Below are positions 28,672 through 37,659 of a DNA stretch of 64,000 bases, piece after piece. Made by a program: the position numbers and the translations under genes. Source of the DNA: Clavibacter zhangzhiyongii (GTDB lineage: Bacteria > Actinomycetota > Actinomycetes > Actinomycetales > Microbacteriaceae); NCBI RefSeq assembly GCF_014775655.1, contig NZ_CP061274.1, forward strand, positions 2,418,001-2,482,000. Reading direction: 5' to 3'. Under the pieces are notes generated by a model. The model had not been told where the DNA came from. It made no database searches and worked only from the letters and a program-made list of their open reading frames with translations. Position 1 is the first letter of the stretch; each line of letters begins with the position of its first letter.

Positions 28672-28689
28672 CGCGGGTCGCGACCCGCG
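28672..28689. terminator. Palindromic hairpin between convergent argP-like and metI genes
   Basis: Perfect 18-bp palindrome CGCGGGTCGCGACCCGCG in the 48-bp gap between two convergent genes; likely serves both directions. Confidence 0.6.
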
Positions 28690-28692
28690 GAA

Positions 28693-29352
28693 TCAGCGGC
28701 GCAGCGCCGCCCGGGCCAGCCGGTTGCCGATGAGCTGCACCACCTGCACGAGCACGATGATGATCAGCACCGCCGCCCAGGTCACGACCGGCTCGAACTG
28801 CCGGTAGCCGTAGACGATGGCGAAGTTCCCGAGGCCGCCGCCGCCGACAGCGCCCGCGACCGCCGTCATGTCGACGATGCCCACGAAGACGAACGTGTAG
28901 CCGAGGATCAGCGGCCCGAGCGCCTCCGGGATGAGGAGCGTGGAGATGATCCGCACCGGGCTCGCGCCCACGGACCGGGCCGCCTCGATCACGCCCGGCT
29001 GCACCGTGAGCAGGTTCTGCTCGACGATGCGGCTGATGGCGAAGGACGCCCCGAGCGACAGCGTGAAGATGACCGCCGGCTGCCCGATGCCGCTGCCCGT
29101 CACGAGGCGGGCGAGGGGCTGCGCGGCGACCAGGAAGATCACGAACGGGATGGGCCGGAACGTGTTGACCACCACGTTGAGCACGGCGAACACGGCGCGG
29201 TTCGGGAGGAGGCTGCCGGCGCGCGTGAGGTAGAGGCCGAGGCCCATGAGGAGGCCGCCGAGCCCGCCGAACAGCAGCGTGAGCAGCACCATCGTGAGGG
29301 TCTCGACCGTCGAGCGGCCGAGGAGCGGCAGGAGCGGGGTGAGCGCGTCCAT
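28693..29352 (-). CDS. metI: Methionine ABC transporter permease MetI
   Basis: 219-residue inner-membrane subunit of the D/L-methionine importer. About five hydrophobic segments, and the cytoplasmic EAA loop EAARSVGASPVRIISTLLIP that docks on MetN. It follows metN with a 1-nt gap (TGAGATG), the last gene of metQ-metN-metI. Length matches MetI. Confidence 0.95.
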   Translation of the reverse strand: MDALTPLLPLLGRSTVETLTMVLLTLLFGGLGGLLMGLGLYLTRAGSLLPNRAVFAVLNVVVNTFRPIPFVIFLVAAQPLARLVTGSGIGQPAVIFTLSLGASFAISRIVEQNLLTVQPGVIEAARSVGASPVRIISTLLIPEALGPLILGYTFVFVGIVDMTAVAGAVGGGGLGNFAIVYGYRQFEPVVTWAAVLIIIVLVQVVQLIGNRLARAALRR

Positions 29353-29353
29353 C

Positions 29354-30391
29354 TCAGACCACCTCCGTCACGGTGACGCCGGCGCGGTCGGCCGCGAGCA
29401 CCTCGTCGATGCGCGCGGGATCGCCCCCGAGCGCGAGGGTCAGGTTGCCGAACGTGCGGCCCTGGATGTCGGTGATGCCGCCGTGGACGACCTCGAACGC
29501 GATCCCCGCGGCGGCGAGCGCCCGGAAGACCTCGGTCTGGGTGGCCCCGCCGTCCGCGAAGGACAGCGTGACGAGCCGGCCGGGGTGGCGGGCCCGCAGG
29601 CGCGCCACCTCCTCGGCCTCGGGCACGCCGGCGACGACGGTGGAGACGAAGCGGCGCGCGGCGTCGGTCGTGGGCCGCGAGAACACGTCGAAGACCTCGC
29701 CCTGCTCGATGACGCGGCCGGAGTCCATCACGGCCACGCGGTCGGCGATGGACTTGATGACCTCCATCTCGTGCGTGATGACGACGATGGTGACGCCGAG
29801 CTCCTCGTTGACGCGGCGGAGGAGCGCGAGGACCTCGCTCGTGGTCTCGGGGTCCAGCGCGCTCGTGGCCTCGTCGGCGAGCAGGATCGCGGGGCTCGTG
29901 GCGAGCGCTCGGGCGATGCCGACGCGCTGCTTCTGGCCGCCGGACAGCTCGTCGGGCCGGGCGTGCGCCTTGTCGGCGAGGCCGACGAAGTGCAGGAGGT
30001 CGCTGATCCGCCGCTGCTGCTGGTCCTTGGGCATGCCCGCGACGGACAGCGGGTAGGCGACGTTGCCCCACACGGTCTTCGAGGTGAAGAGGTTGAACTG
30101 CTGGAAGACCATGCCGATGCCGAGGCGCAGCTTCCGGAGCTCCCGCTCGGGCAGGCCCTGGATCTCCCGGCCGTCGACCGAGACGGTGCCCGTCGTCGGC
30201 CGCTCGAGCGCGTTCACGAGCCGCACGAGGGTGCTCTTGCCGGCGCCGGAGTAGCCGATGATCCCGAACACCTCGCCGCGGCGGATGTCGAGGTCGACGT
30301 CGGCGAGCGCGGCGAGGCCCGGCTCGCCCTTGGCGCGCGGCGGGTACTGCTTGCCGACGCCCCGCAGGGAGACGTGCGGGGCGTCCGTCAT
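29354..30391 (-). CDS. metN: Methionine ABC transporter ATP-binding protein MetN
   Basis: 345-residue ATPase. Walker A IIGYSGAGKSTLVRLVNALE, Q-loop GMVFQQFNLF, signature ELSGGQKQRVGIARALA, Walker B ILLADEATSALD and H-loop THEMEVIK are all intact. A C-terminal NIL domain (about 265-345) should bind methionine and inhibit uptake when the cell is replete. The ATG overlaps the metQ stop (ATGA). Gene order metQ-metN-metI differs from the E. coli metNIQ order. Confidence 0.96.
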   Translation of the reverse strand: MTDAPHVSLRGVGKQYPPRAKGEPGLAALADVDLDIRRGEVFGIIGYSGAGKSTLVRLVNALERPTTGTVSVDGREIQGLPERELRKLRLGIGMVFQQFNLFTSKTVWGNVAYPLSVAGMPKDQQQRRISDLLHFVGLADKAHARPDELSGGQKQRVGIARALATSPAILLADEATSALDPETTSEVLALLRRVNEELGVTIVVITHEMEVIKSIADRVAVMDSGRVIEQGEVFDVFSRPTTDAARRFVSTVVAGVPEAEEVARLRARHPGRLVTLSFADGGATQTEVFRALAAAGIAFEVVHGGITDIQGRTFGNLTLALGGDPARIDEVLAADRAGVTVTEVV

Positions 30392-31320
30392 CGACCCGCC
30401 TTCTGATCCGCGACGGCCTTCTCGGTGGTGGTGAGGATGCCCTGCAGCTCGTCGGCCGGCGTCTTCAGCGGGATCGCCGTGCCGCCCGAGTTCTCGACCA
30501 GCGCGTCCACGACGGCGGGGGTGTCCTCGAAGATCCGCGCGAGCTCCCGGTAGGTCTCGTTCTCCGCGTCGTCGGCGCGGCTCGCGAAGACGTTGACGTA
30601 GGCGAGGGAGTTGGGGTCGCTCGGGTCGTCCTGCGCGATGGCGTCGTCGGAGGTGAGGCCGGCGTCGGTGACGTAGTCGTTGTTGATGATGACGGCGTCG
30701 GCGTCGGGCAGCGACGTCGCGGTGAGGGCGGCGTCGACCGTGGTGACGGTGACCTTCGAGGCGGCCTGGTCGACGTCGTCGAGGGTGGAGATGCTGGATC
30801 CGCCGCCCTTCAGCGTCACGAGGCCGGCGCTCTGCAGCACGAGCAGGCTGCGGGCGAGGTTCGACTCGTCGTTGGGGACGACGACGGTGCCGCCCTCGGG
30901 GATCTCGTCGACCGAGCCGTGCTTCTGCGAGTACAGCGCGAGCGGGTAGATGGCGGTGGCGCCGATGGGCGTGAGGTCGTCGCCCGCGCCCTCGTTGTAC
31001 TGCGCGAGGTAGACGAGGTGCTGGAACTGGTTGAGGTCGATCTCGCCCTCGGACAGCGCGGGGTTCAGCTGCGGGTACTCGGTGAAGTCGACGATCTCGA
31101 CGTCGATGCCCTCCGCCTTCGCGGCGTCCACGAAGGCGGGCCACTGCGGGTCGCTCGCGCCGACGACGCCGATGCGGACGGCCTTGCCGCCGCCCGAGAA
31201 CGCGCCCGTGGCGAAGAGGGCCGCCGCGACGATCGCGAGGACGACGACGACCGCGCCGATGATGAGGCCGAGGCGGCTCTTCCGCTTCGGGGCGTCGATC
31301 AGGGGTGCCTGGGTGGTCAT
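30388..31320 (-). CDS. metQ: Methionine-binding protein MetQ (NlpA family), membrane-anchored without lipobox
   Basis: 310-residue substrate-binding protein. After about 17 polar residues comes a hydrophobic helix (RLGLIIGAVVVVLAIVAAAL) and then the NlpA domain from KAVRIGVVGASDPQW onward. MetQ proteins are normally lipoproteins with a cysteine directly after the signal; no cysteine occurs around this helix, so anchoring is probably by an uncleaved N-terminal segment. The ATG is preceded by GAGAGG. First gene of the operon, with a long structured leader. Confidence 0.92.
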   Translation of the reverse strand: MTTQAPLIDAPKRKSRLGLIIGAVVVVLAIVAAALFATGAFSGGGKAVRIGVVGASDPQWPAFVDAAKAEGIDVEIVDFTEYPQLNPALSEGEIDLNQFQHLVYLAQYNEGAGDDLTPIGATAIYPLALYSQKHGSVDEIPEGGTVVVPNDESNLARSLLVLQSAGLVTLKGGGSSISTLDDVDQAASKVTVTTVDAALTATSLPDADAVIINNDYVTDAGLTSDDAIAQDDPSDPNSLAYVNVFASRADDAENETYRELARIFEDTPAVVDALVENSGGTAIPLKTPADELQGILTTTEKAVADQKAGR

Positions 31321-31505
31321 GGGGATCCTCTCGGTGGTGCGGGGCCGGTGCTGTCCGGTGGTGGTGCGGGTGCGGGTCGTGCGGGTGCGGGTGGTGCGGC
31401 TCGGTGCTGCGCGGGGACGTACGGGAGCGCGCCGGACGGGCGCGCGCCGGCACGGCGGACCGGTGGCGTCCCGGGCGCACGACGCGGGCGAGCGGTGCGG
31501 TGCGC

Positions 31506-31552
31506 GGTGCAGGACGCCGGCGACGGCCGGTTCGCCGCGTCCCTGCAGCACC
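31506..31552 (-). promoter_or_regulatory. Large hairpin at the 5' end of the metQ leader
   Basis: On the metQ strand GGTGCTGCAGGGACGC pairs with GCGTCCTGCACC apart from small bulges, capped by an inner GGCGA/TCGCC stem-loop. It starts where transcription from the TACCGT element (31556-31561) should begin. It could be a riboswitch aptamer, attenuator or RNA-stabilising element; no family recognised. Confidence 0.5.
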
Positions 31553-31597
31553 TCGACGGTAGGCGCCACGGCGGGGGCATGTCGAACCGGGCCGTAA

Positions 31598-31614
31598 CAC
31601 GGGGACACCCCGTG
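31598..31614. promoter_or_regulatory. 7-bp perfect inverted repeat CACGGGG-ACA-CCCCGTG
   Basis: Lies 41 bp before the ATG of the rightward membrane protein gene and 37 bp beyond the metQ -10 element. It could be an operator for either direction or an RNA hairpin. Confidence 0.4.
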
Positions 31615-31654
31615 CGGTGCCCGGGATGTGGCAGGGTCGGCCACGGAGGTGCCC

Positions 31655-32527
31655 ATGCACGAGGAGGACGACGACGTCTCCGCGCTCCCCGTCGACCAGC
31701 TGCGGCGGCGGGTCTACGCGCAGGGCGCCGACGAGCGCGACGGGCGGTGGATCCGCGCGGCCGCCGAGCTGGTCCGCCGCGAACGTGCGTCCCAGCCTCC
31801 GGAGGGGACGGGGCCGCTGGTCGGCGGCGGCTCCCCCGATGTCCGCGGATCCGTCGACGCCGACGCGGACGCCGATGTCCCGGAGCCGGACGACGACCCC
31901 GCGGACGACGGCGACCCCGCCCCGCGCCCCGCATCCCGCCGCGCCCTCGCCTGGGCCGCCGGTGCCCTCGCGGTCGGCCTCCTCGCGGGCGGCGCGATCG
32001 GCGCGGCCGCGGGCGCCGGATCCCCCGCCCCGACCCCCGAGGGCGGTGCCGCCACCCCGGCCGCCGTCGCGCCGCCGTCCGCCGCGGGATCCTCCCCCGC
32101 CCCGACCGCGAGCGCCGACGGCCCGGCGCTCCTCGGCCCCGACTCCGCGTCCGACCGGCGCAGCCGCCCGGTCGGCGCGATCTTCGACGGCCCGCAGGAG
32201 GACGGCGACCGCCCGCCCAAGGCGGTCCGCGCCGACGTCGACGCCACCAGCATCCGCGCCGTGCAGACGAGCGTCGGCCTCTACGCGGGGCTCTCCGTGA
32301 CGGGCGACCTGTGCCTGCTGGTGTTCCCGAGCGGCGGCGCGGGCGTCGTCACGTGCGCGTCGCCCGACCGCATCGCGTCCGACGGCCTCCGCATCGCGTG
32401 GACCACCGAGTTCCCGTCGCGCAACCGCGACGGCTCGACGGGCATGATCACGGGCGACGTCGAGGCGACGTGGTCGGGCGACGACCTCATCACGCTCACG
32501 ACGCCGGACCGCATCCTCGCGTACTGA
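31655..32527 (+). CDS. Hypothetical membrane protein with extracytoplasmic domain
   Basis: 290 residues. The cytoplasmic N-terminal ~95 residues include LPVDQLRRRVYAQG and an acidic run; then one membrane segment (ALAWAAGALAVGLLAGGAIG, about 107-128), a long Ala/Pro/Ser/Gly linker, and an outside domain of about 100 residues with two cysteines (GDLCLLVF and VVTCASPDR). No family recognised. The general plan, and weakly the DQLRRRVYAQG start, resemble the tandem pair at 45-48 kb (DLRRVAYGR). Start: ATG after GGAGG. Anti-sigma-like topology but no zinc-binding motif. Confidence 0.75.
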   Translation: MHEEDDDVSALPVDQLRRRVYAQGADERDGRWIRAAAELVRRERASQPPEGTGPLVGGGSPDVRGSVDADADADVPEPDDDPADDGDPAPRPASRRALAWAAGALAVGLLAGGAIGAAAGAGSPAPTPEGGAATPAAVAPPSAAGSSPAPTASADGPALLGPDSASDRRSRPVGAIFDGPQEDGDRPPKAVRADVDATSIRAVQTSVGLYAGLSVTGDLCLLVFPSGGAGVVTCASPDRIASDGLRIAWTTEFPSRNRDGSTGMITGDVEATWSGDDLITLTTPDRILAY

Positions 32528-32557
32528 GCGGCGACGGCCATCGGGCCCCGCTTCACC

Positions 32558-32578
32558 GGCTAGCGGAAGCCGCTGGCC
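32558..32578. terminator. Hairpin between convergent genes
   Basis: 9-bp stem GGCTAGCGG/CCGCTGGCC with one G-T wobble and an AAG loop, in the 66-bp gap between the membrane-protein gene and the ABC-F gene. Confidence 0.55.
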
Positions 32579-32593
32579 TGCGGACCCGGGCGG

Positions 32594-34411
<1,818 letters not shown>

Positions 34412-34417
34412 CGCACG

Positions 34418-34423
34418 AGCCTA
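34418..34423 (-). promoter_or_regulatory. Predicted -10 (TAGGCT) for the ABC-F gene
   Basis: TAGGCT on the minus strand ends 6 nt before the GTG start; no ribosome site precedes it. Confidence 0.5.
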
Positions 34424-34560
34424 GGTGGTACCCACCCGGGGAATTCCCGCGAGCCGCGCGCCGTTGGCCCCCATCGTGACCCGCGAGGGCCGCGCGCTCG
34501 AGGGGGAGCAGCCCGCCCCGCCGCCGACGCACGGGGATCCGCCCACCGCGAGGAGCGCAC

Positions 34561-35862
34561 ATGACGACCGCACCCGACACCGCATCCCTCCCCGCGATCG
34601 TCGCGCCCCGGGAGCCCGCGGAGCCCGCCACCGCCGCCCCCGCCCGCCGCGAGCCCGCCGTCGGCCTCCTCGTCTACGCGTCCACGCTGCTCGTCCTCGT
34701 CGCGTCCGGCGCCGCGCCCTCGCCGCTCTACCCCGTGTACCAGGAGGAGTGGGCGCTCCCGCCCGTGGTGCTGACGGTCGTGTTCGCCGTCTACGTGCTC
34801 GGCCTCCTCGCGACCCTGCTCACGGCCGGCCGGCTGTCCGACCACATCGGCCGCCGGCCCGTGATCCTCGGGGCCCTCGCCGTCTCCACCGTCGCGATGC
34901 TCGTCTTCGCCTTCGCGCACGACGGACTGGCGCTCGTGGTCGCCCGCATCCTCCAGGGCCTCGCGATCGGGCTCGCCACGGGCGCGCTCGGCGCCGGCAT
35001 GATCGACCACCAGCCGACCCGCCGCACCGGCCTCGCCGCGTTCCTCAACGGCGTCGTGCCGCCGGCCGCGCTCACGGTCGGGGCGCTCGGCAGCGGGTTC
35101 CTCGTGGCCTACGGACCGGCCCCCGAGGAGACCGTGTTCGTCGTGCTCGCGGCCCTCATGGTCGCGGCCGGCGTCGCGGTCGCGTTCGTGCCGGAGCGGC
35201 AGCCGCGGCGGGCGGGGGCGCTGCGATCGCTCGTGCCGTCGGTCGTCGTCCCGCGGGCCGCGCGCGCCGTCTTCACCGCCGTCGTCGGCGGGATGATCGC
35301 GAGCTGGGCGCTCGGCGGCATGTTCCTCGCCTTCATCGGATCCGTGCTCGGCACCACCTTCGGCCTGCACAGCGCGGCGCTCACGGGCGCGGCCATCGCC
35401 CTGTTCACCGGCACGGGCGCGATCACCGGCATCGTGATCCGCACCCGCGACGCCCGCCGCAGCCTCATCGTCGGCGTGGTCGCCCTCGTGCTCGGGCCGA
35501 TCGGCCTCGTCGCCGCCATCTGGACCGCCTCGCTCCCCCTCTTCGCGGTCGCGGCGGTCATCGGCGGCGTGGGCTTCGGCGCCGGCTTCCAGGCGGGCCT
35601 CCGGCTGGTGCTCGCGGAGGCGCCCGTCGACCAGCGCGCGAGCCTCCTCTCCTCCGTCTACGTCGCGAGCTACCTCGCCTTCGGCGTGCCGAGCATCGTC
35701 GCGGGCGTGTTCGTCGAGGCGGACGGGCTGCCGATCGTGCTCACGGTCTACGGCGCGTTCGTCGCGGCGAGCGCCCTGGTCGCGCTCGTGCTCCAGCTCA
35801 CCGGTCGCCGTACGCGCCGGGCGGAGCGGATCGCCGACGCCCGGGACGCCGCCGCGAGCTGA
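34561..35862 (+). CDS. Major facilitator superfamily transporter
   Basis: 433-residue inner-membrane transporter with about twelve hydrophobic segments. Between helices 2 and 3 lies the MFS loop motif GRLSDHIGRRPVILG. The central loop near 205-220 is basic (PERQPRRAGALRS). Likely a drug or metabolite efflux pump by overall layout, but substrate cannot be inferred and no regulator gene is adjacent. ATG preceded by GAGGAGCGCAC. The first ~35 residues are Ala/Pro-rich and cytoplasmic. Confidence 0.9.
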   Translation: MTTAPDTASLPAIVAPREPAEPATAAPARREPAVGLLVYASTLLVLVASGAAPSPLYPVYQEEWALPPVVLTVVFAVYVLGLLATLLTAGRLSDHIGRRPVILGALAVSTVAMLVFAFAHDGLALVVARILQGLAIGLATGALGAGMIDHQPTRRTGLAAFLNGVVPPAALTVGALGSGFLVAYGPAPEETVFVVLAALMVAAGVAVAFVPERQPRRAGALRSLVPSVVVPRAARAVFTAVVGGMIASWALGGMFLAFIGSVLGTTFGLHSAALTGAAIALFTGTGAITGIVIRTRDARRSLIVGVVALVLGPIGLVAAIWTASLPLFAVAAVIGGVGFGAGFQAGLRLVLAEAPVDQRASLLSSVYVASYLAFGVPSIVAGVFVEADGLPIVLTVYGAFVAASALVALVLQLTGRRTRRAERIADARDAAAS

Positions 35863-35892
35863 CGGCGAGCGCCCGCGGCCCCGACCGCCGCG

Positions 35893-35906
35893 CCCCCGCA
35901 CGGGGG
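35893..35906 (+). terminator. Short hairpin downstream of the MFS gene
   Basis: Five-bp CCCCC/GGGGG stem with GCAC loop, 30 bp past the MFS stop and touching the next promoter. Weak evidence. Confidence 0.35.
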
Positions 35907-35912
35907 TACCAT
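35907..35912 (+). promoter_or_regulatory. Predicted -10 (TACCAT) for the small hydrophobic protein gene
   Basis: TACCAT about 90 bp before the ATG; the 5' leader contains a CCGGCGAAGCGCCGG hairpin. Confidence 0.35.
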
Positions 35913-36002
35913 CGGGGCGCCGCGCGGGAGCTCCCGGCATCCCGCGAGCATCCCCTCCCGACCGGCGAAGCGCCGGCGGACCCCCGAACGGAAGGTCGCC
36001 CC

Positions 36003-36173
36003 ATGGCGTTCATCGTCGTCCTGCTCGTCCTCTGGCTGATCCTCACGGTCGTCGGCTTCGCCATCGAGGGCCTCGTCTGGCTCGGGATCATCGGCATCAT
36101 CCTGGTCGTCGGCACGATCGTGCTCGGCACCCTGCGCCGCCGGTACAACGCGGCGAAGACGCCCAAGGCCTAG
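36003..36173 (+). CDS. Small hydrophobic membrane protein
   Basis: 56 residues, two hydrophobic segments (FIVVLLVLWLILTVVGFAI and LVWLGIIGIILVVGTIVLG) and a basic tail RRRYNAAKTPKA. It resembles short hydrophobic proteins widespread in Actinobacteria with unknown role. The ATG is preceded by CGGAAGG. Monocistronic, convergent with moaE 24 bp away. Real coding is supported by the ribosome site, codon usage and a sensible topology. Confidence 0.75.
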   Translation: MAFIVVLLVLWLILTVVGFAIEGLVWLGIIGIILVVGTIVLGTLRRRYNAAKTPKA

Positions 36174-36197
36174 TCGCCGCGTCCTCCGGCGTCCGGG

Positions 36198-36629
36198 TCA
36201 GCCGAGCGACGCCACCCACTCGCTCGTGCCGTCGTCGAAGGCCTGCTGCTTCCAGATGGGGACGCGCTGCTTGACCTCGTCGACCAGGAGGCCGCACGCG
36301 GCGAAGGCGTCGGCGCGATGCGCGGACGAGACGGCGCAGGTGAGCGCGACGTCGCCGATGCCGAGCCGGCCGACGCGGTGCTCGACCGCGATGCGCACCT
36401 CCGGGTAGCGCGCGGAGACGTCGAGCGCGACCTGCCGGATCGCCTGCCGGGCGGCCGGATGCGCGGAGTAGTCGAGCCAGAGGACGCCCTTGCCGTCGTC
36501 GTGGTCGCGCACGACGCCCTCGAAGGTCACGACGGCGCCCGCGTCGTCGGCGCGCACGGCGTCGGCGCAGTCCTCGACGCGGATGCCGCCGCCCGCGATG
36601 CGGGCGAAGAGGACGCGGTCGGCGGTCAC
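36198..36629 (-). CDS. moaE: Molybdopterin synthase catalytic subunit
   Basis: 143-residue large subunit transferring sulfur from MoaD to precursor Z to make molybdopterin. Seen: VTFEGVVRDHDDGKGVLWLDY, IAVEHRVGRLGIGDVAL, and the lysine region VDEVKQRVPIWKQQ that forms the active site. The small subunit MoaD is not in this window. It overlaps the mogA gene by 4 nt, the last gene of moeA-moaC-mogA-moaE. Confidence 0.94.
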   Translation of the reverse strand: MTADRVLFARIAGGGIRVEDCADAVRADDAGAVVTFEGVVRDHDDGKGVLWLDYSAHPAARQAIRQVALDVSARYPEVRIAVEHRVGRLGIGDVALTCAVSSAHRADAFAACGLLVDEVKQRVPIWKQQAFDDGTSEWVASLG

Positions 36630-37165
36630 GAGGCGGCTCCGGTCGCCGGGCCGGTGTCGGCCGCCGGGTCCGTCGCCGGGTGCACGGAGCCGCGGATCTG
36701 CGCGAGCACGTGGTCGAGGATCCCGTCGAGGAGCCCGAGCCCGTCGCGCACGCCGCCCGGCGAGCCCGGCAGGTTCATGACGAACGCCCCGCCCGCGGCG
36801 CCCGCGTGCCCGCGCGTCAGCACGGCCGTGGGCGTGTGGGCCGTGCCGATGCGGCGGGCCTCCTCCATGATCCCGGGGAGCTCGAGGTCGAGGAGCGGGC
36901 GGGTCGCCTCGGGGGTGCGGTCGGTGGGCGTGACGCCCGTGCCGCCCGTGGTGAGGATCACGCGCGCGTCGCCCGCGACGGCCTCGGCGAGCGCCGCGGC
37001 GACCCCGGGCCCGTCGGCGCGCACGTGCGGACCGTCGACCGCGAAGCCGCGCTCGGCGAGCCAGGCGGCGATGACGGGACCGGTGCGGTCCTCGTACTCC
37101 CCCGCGGCGGCGCGCGTGGAGGCGACGATCACGACGGCGCGGCCGCGCGGGTCCGCCGCGGTCAT
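36626..37165 (-). CDS. mogA: Molybdopterin adenylyltransferase (MogA/MoaB family)
   Basis: 179-residue MoCF-fold enzyme that activates molybdopterin by adenylation before molybdenum insertion. The signature TTGGTGVTPTDRTPEATRP near 110 and the substrate region AGGAFVMNLPGSPGGVRDGL are intact. It overlaps moaC by 4 nt and moaE by 4 nt. Naming as mogA or moaB is a matter of subfamily; function is the same by family. Confidence 0.92.
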   Translation of the reverse strand: MTAADPRGRAVVIVASTRAAAGEYEDRTGPVIAAWLAERGFAVDGPHVRADGPGVAAALAEAVAGDARVILTTGGTGVTPTDRTPEATRPLLDLELPGIMEEARRIGTAHTPTAVLTRGHAGAAGGAFVMNLPGSPGGVRDGLGLLDGILDHVLAQIRGSVHPATDPAADTGPATGAAS

Positions 37166-37659
37166 GCCCGCTCCCAGTCGCCGGACTTGCCGCCCTGCTT
37201 CTCGCGCACGAGCACGTCGGTGATCACGGCGCGCGCGTCGACCGCCTTGAGCATGTCGTAGAGCGTGAGCGCGGCGACCGACGCGGCCGTGAGCGCCTCC
37301 ATCTCGACGCCCGTGGCGCCCGTGGTGCTGACGGACGCGACCACGGTGAGCCGGTCCCCGTCGCCGGTGATGTCGATCTCGATGCGGCCGATCGGCAGCG
37401 GGTGGCAGAGCGGGATGAGGTCCGACGTCCGCTTCGCCGCCATGATCCCCGCGATGCGCGCCGTGCCGACGGCCTCGCCCTTGGGGAGGTCGCCCGTGAT
37501 CACGGCCGCGACGACCTCGGGTCGCGTGACGAGCACGGCCTGCGCGACGGCGCGGCGCTTCGTGACGGCCTTGTCGGTCACGTCGACCATGTGGGCGGAG
37601 CCGTCCTGCCGCAGGTGCGTGAGGGACGGCGCGGCGGCGCTCGTCGCGGGATCAGTCAT
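37162..37659 (-). CDS. moaC: Cyclic pyranopterin monophosphate synthase
   Basis: 165-residue enzyme that completes precursor Z (cPMP) from the MoaA product. Seen: MVDVTDKAVTKRRAVA, the long conserved segment AAKRTSDLIPLCHPLPI, and TGATGVEMEALTAASVAAL followed by YDMLKAVD. The partner MoaA is absent from the window. The ATG lies 8 nt inside the end of moeA, so translation is coupled. Confidence 0.95.
   Translation of the reverse strand: MTDPATSAAAPSLTHLRQDGSAHMVDVTDKAVTKRRAVAQAVLVTRPEVVAAVITGDLPKGEAVGTARIAGIMAAKRTSDLIPLCHPLPIGRIEIDITGDGDRLTVVASVSTTGATGVEMEALTAASVAALTLYDMLKAVDARAVITDVLVREKQGGKSGDWERA

Larger units (their letters stand above)
31321..31654. other. 334-bp non-coding divergent region: metQ leader and promoters
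   Basis: The only gene-free stretch over 300 bp. It holds a TACCGT element reading leftward (31556-31561), a large hairpin (31506-31552), about 185 bp of C-rich, GT-poor leader on the metQ strand with no plausible short gene, and a 7-bp hairpin (31598-31614) near the rightward gene. I could not match it to a known SAM riboswitch consensus. Confidence 0.6.
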
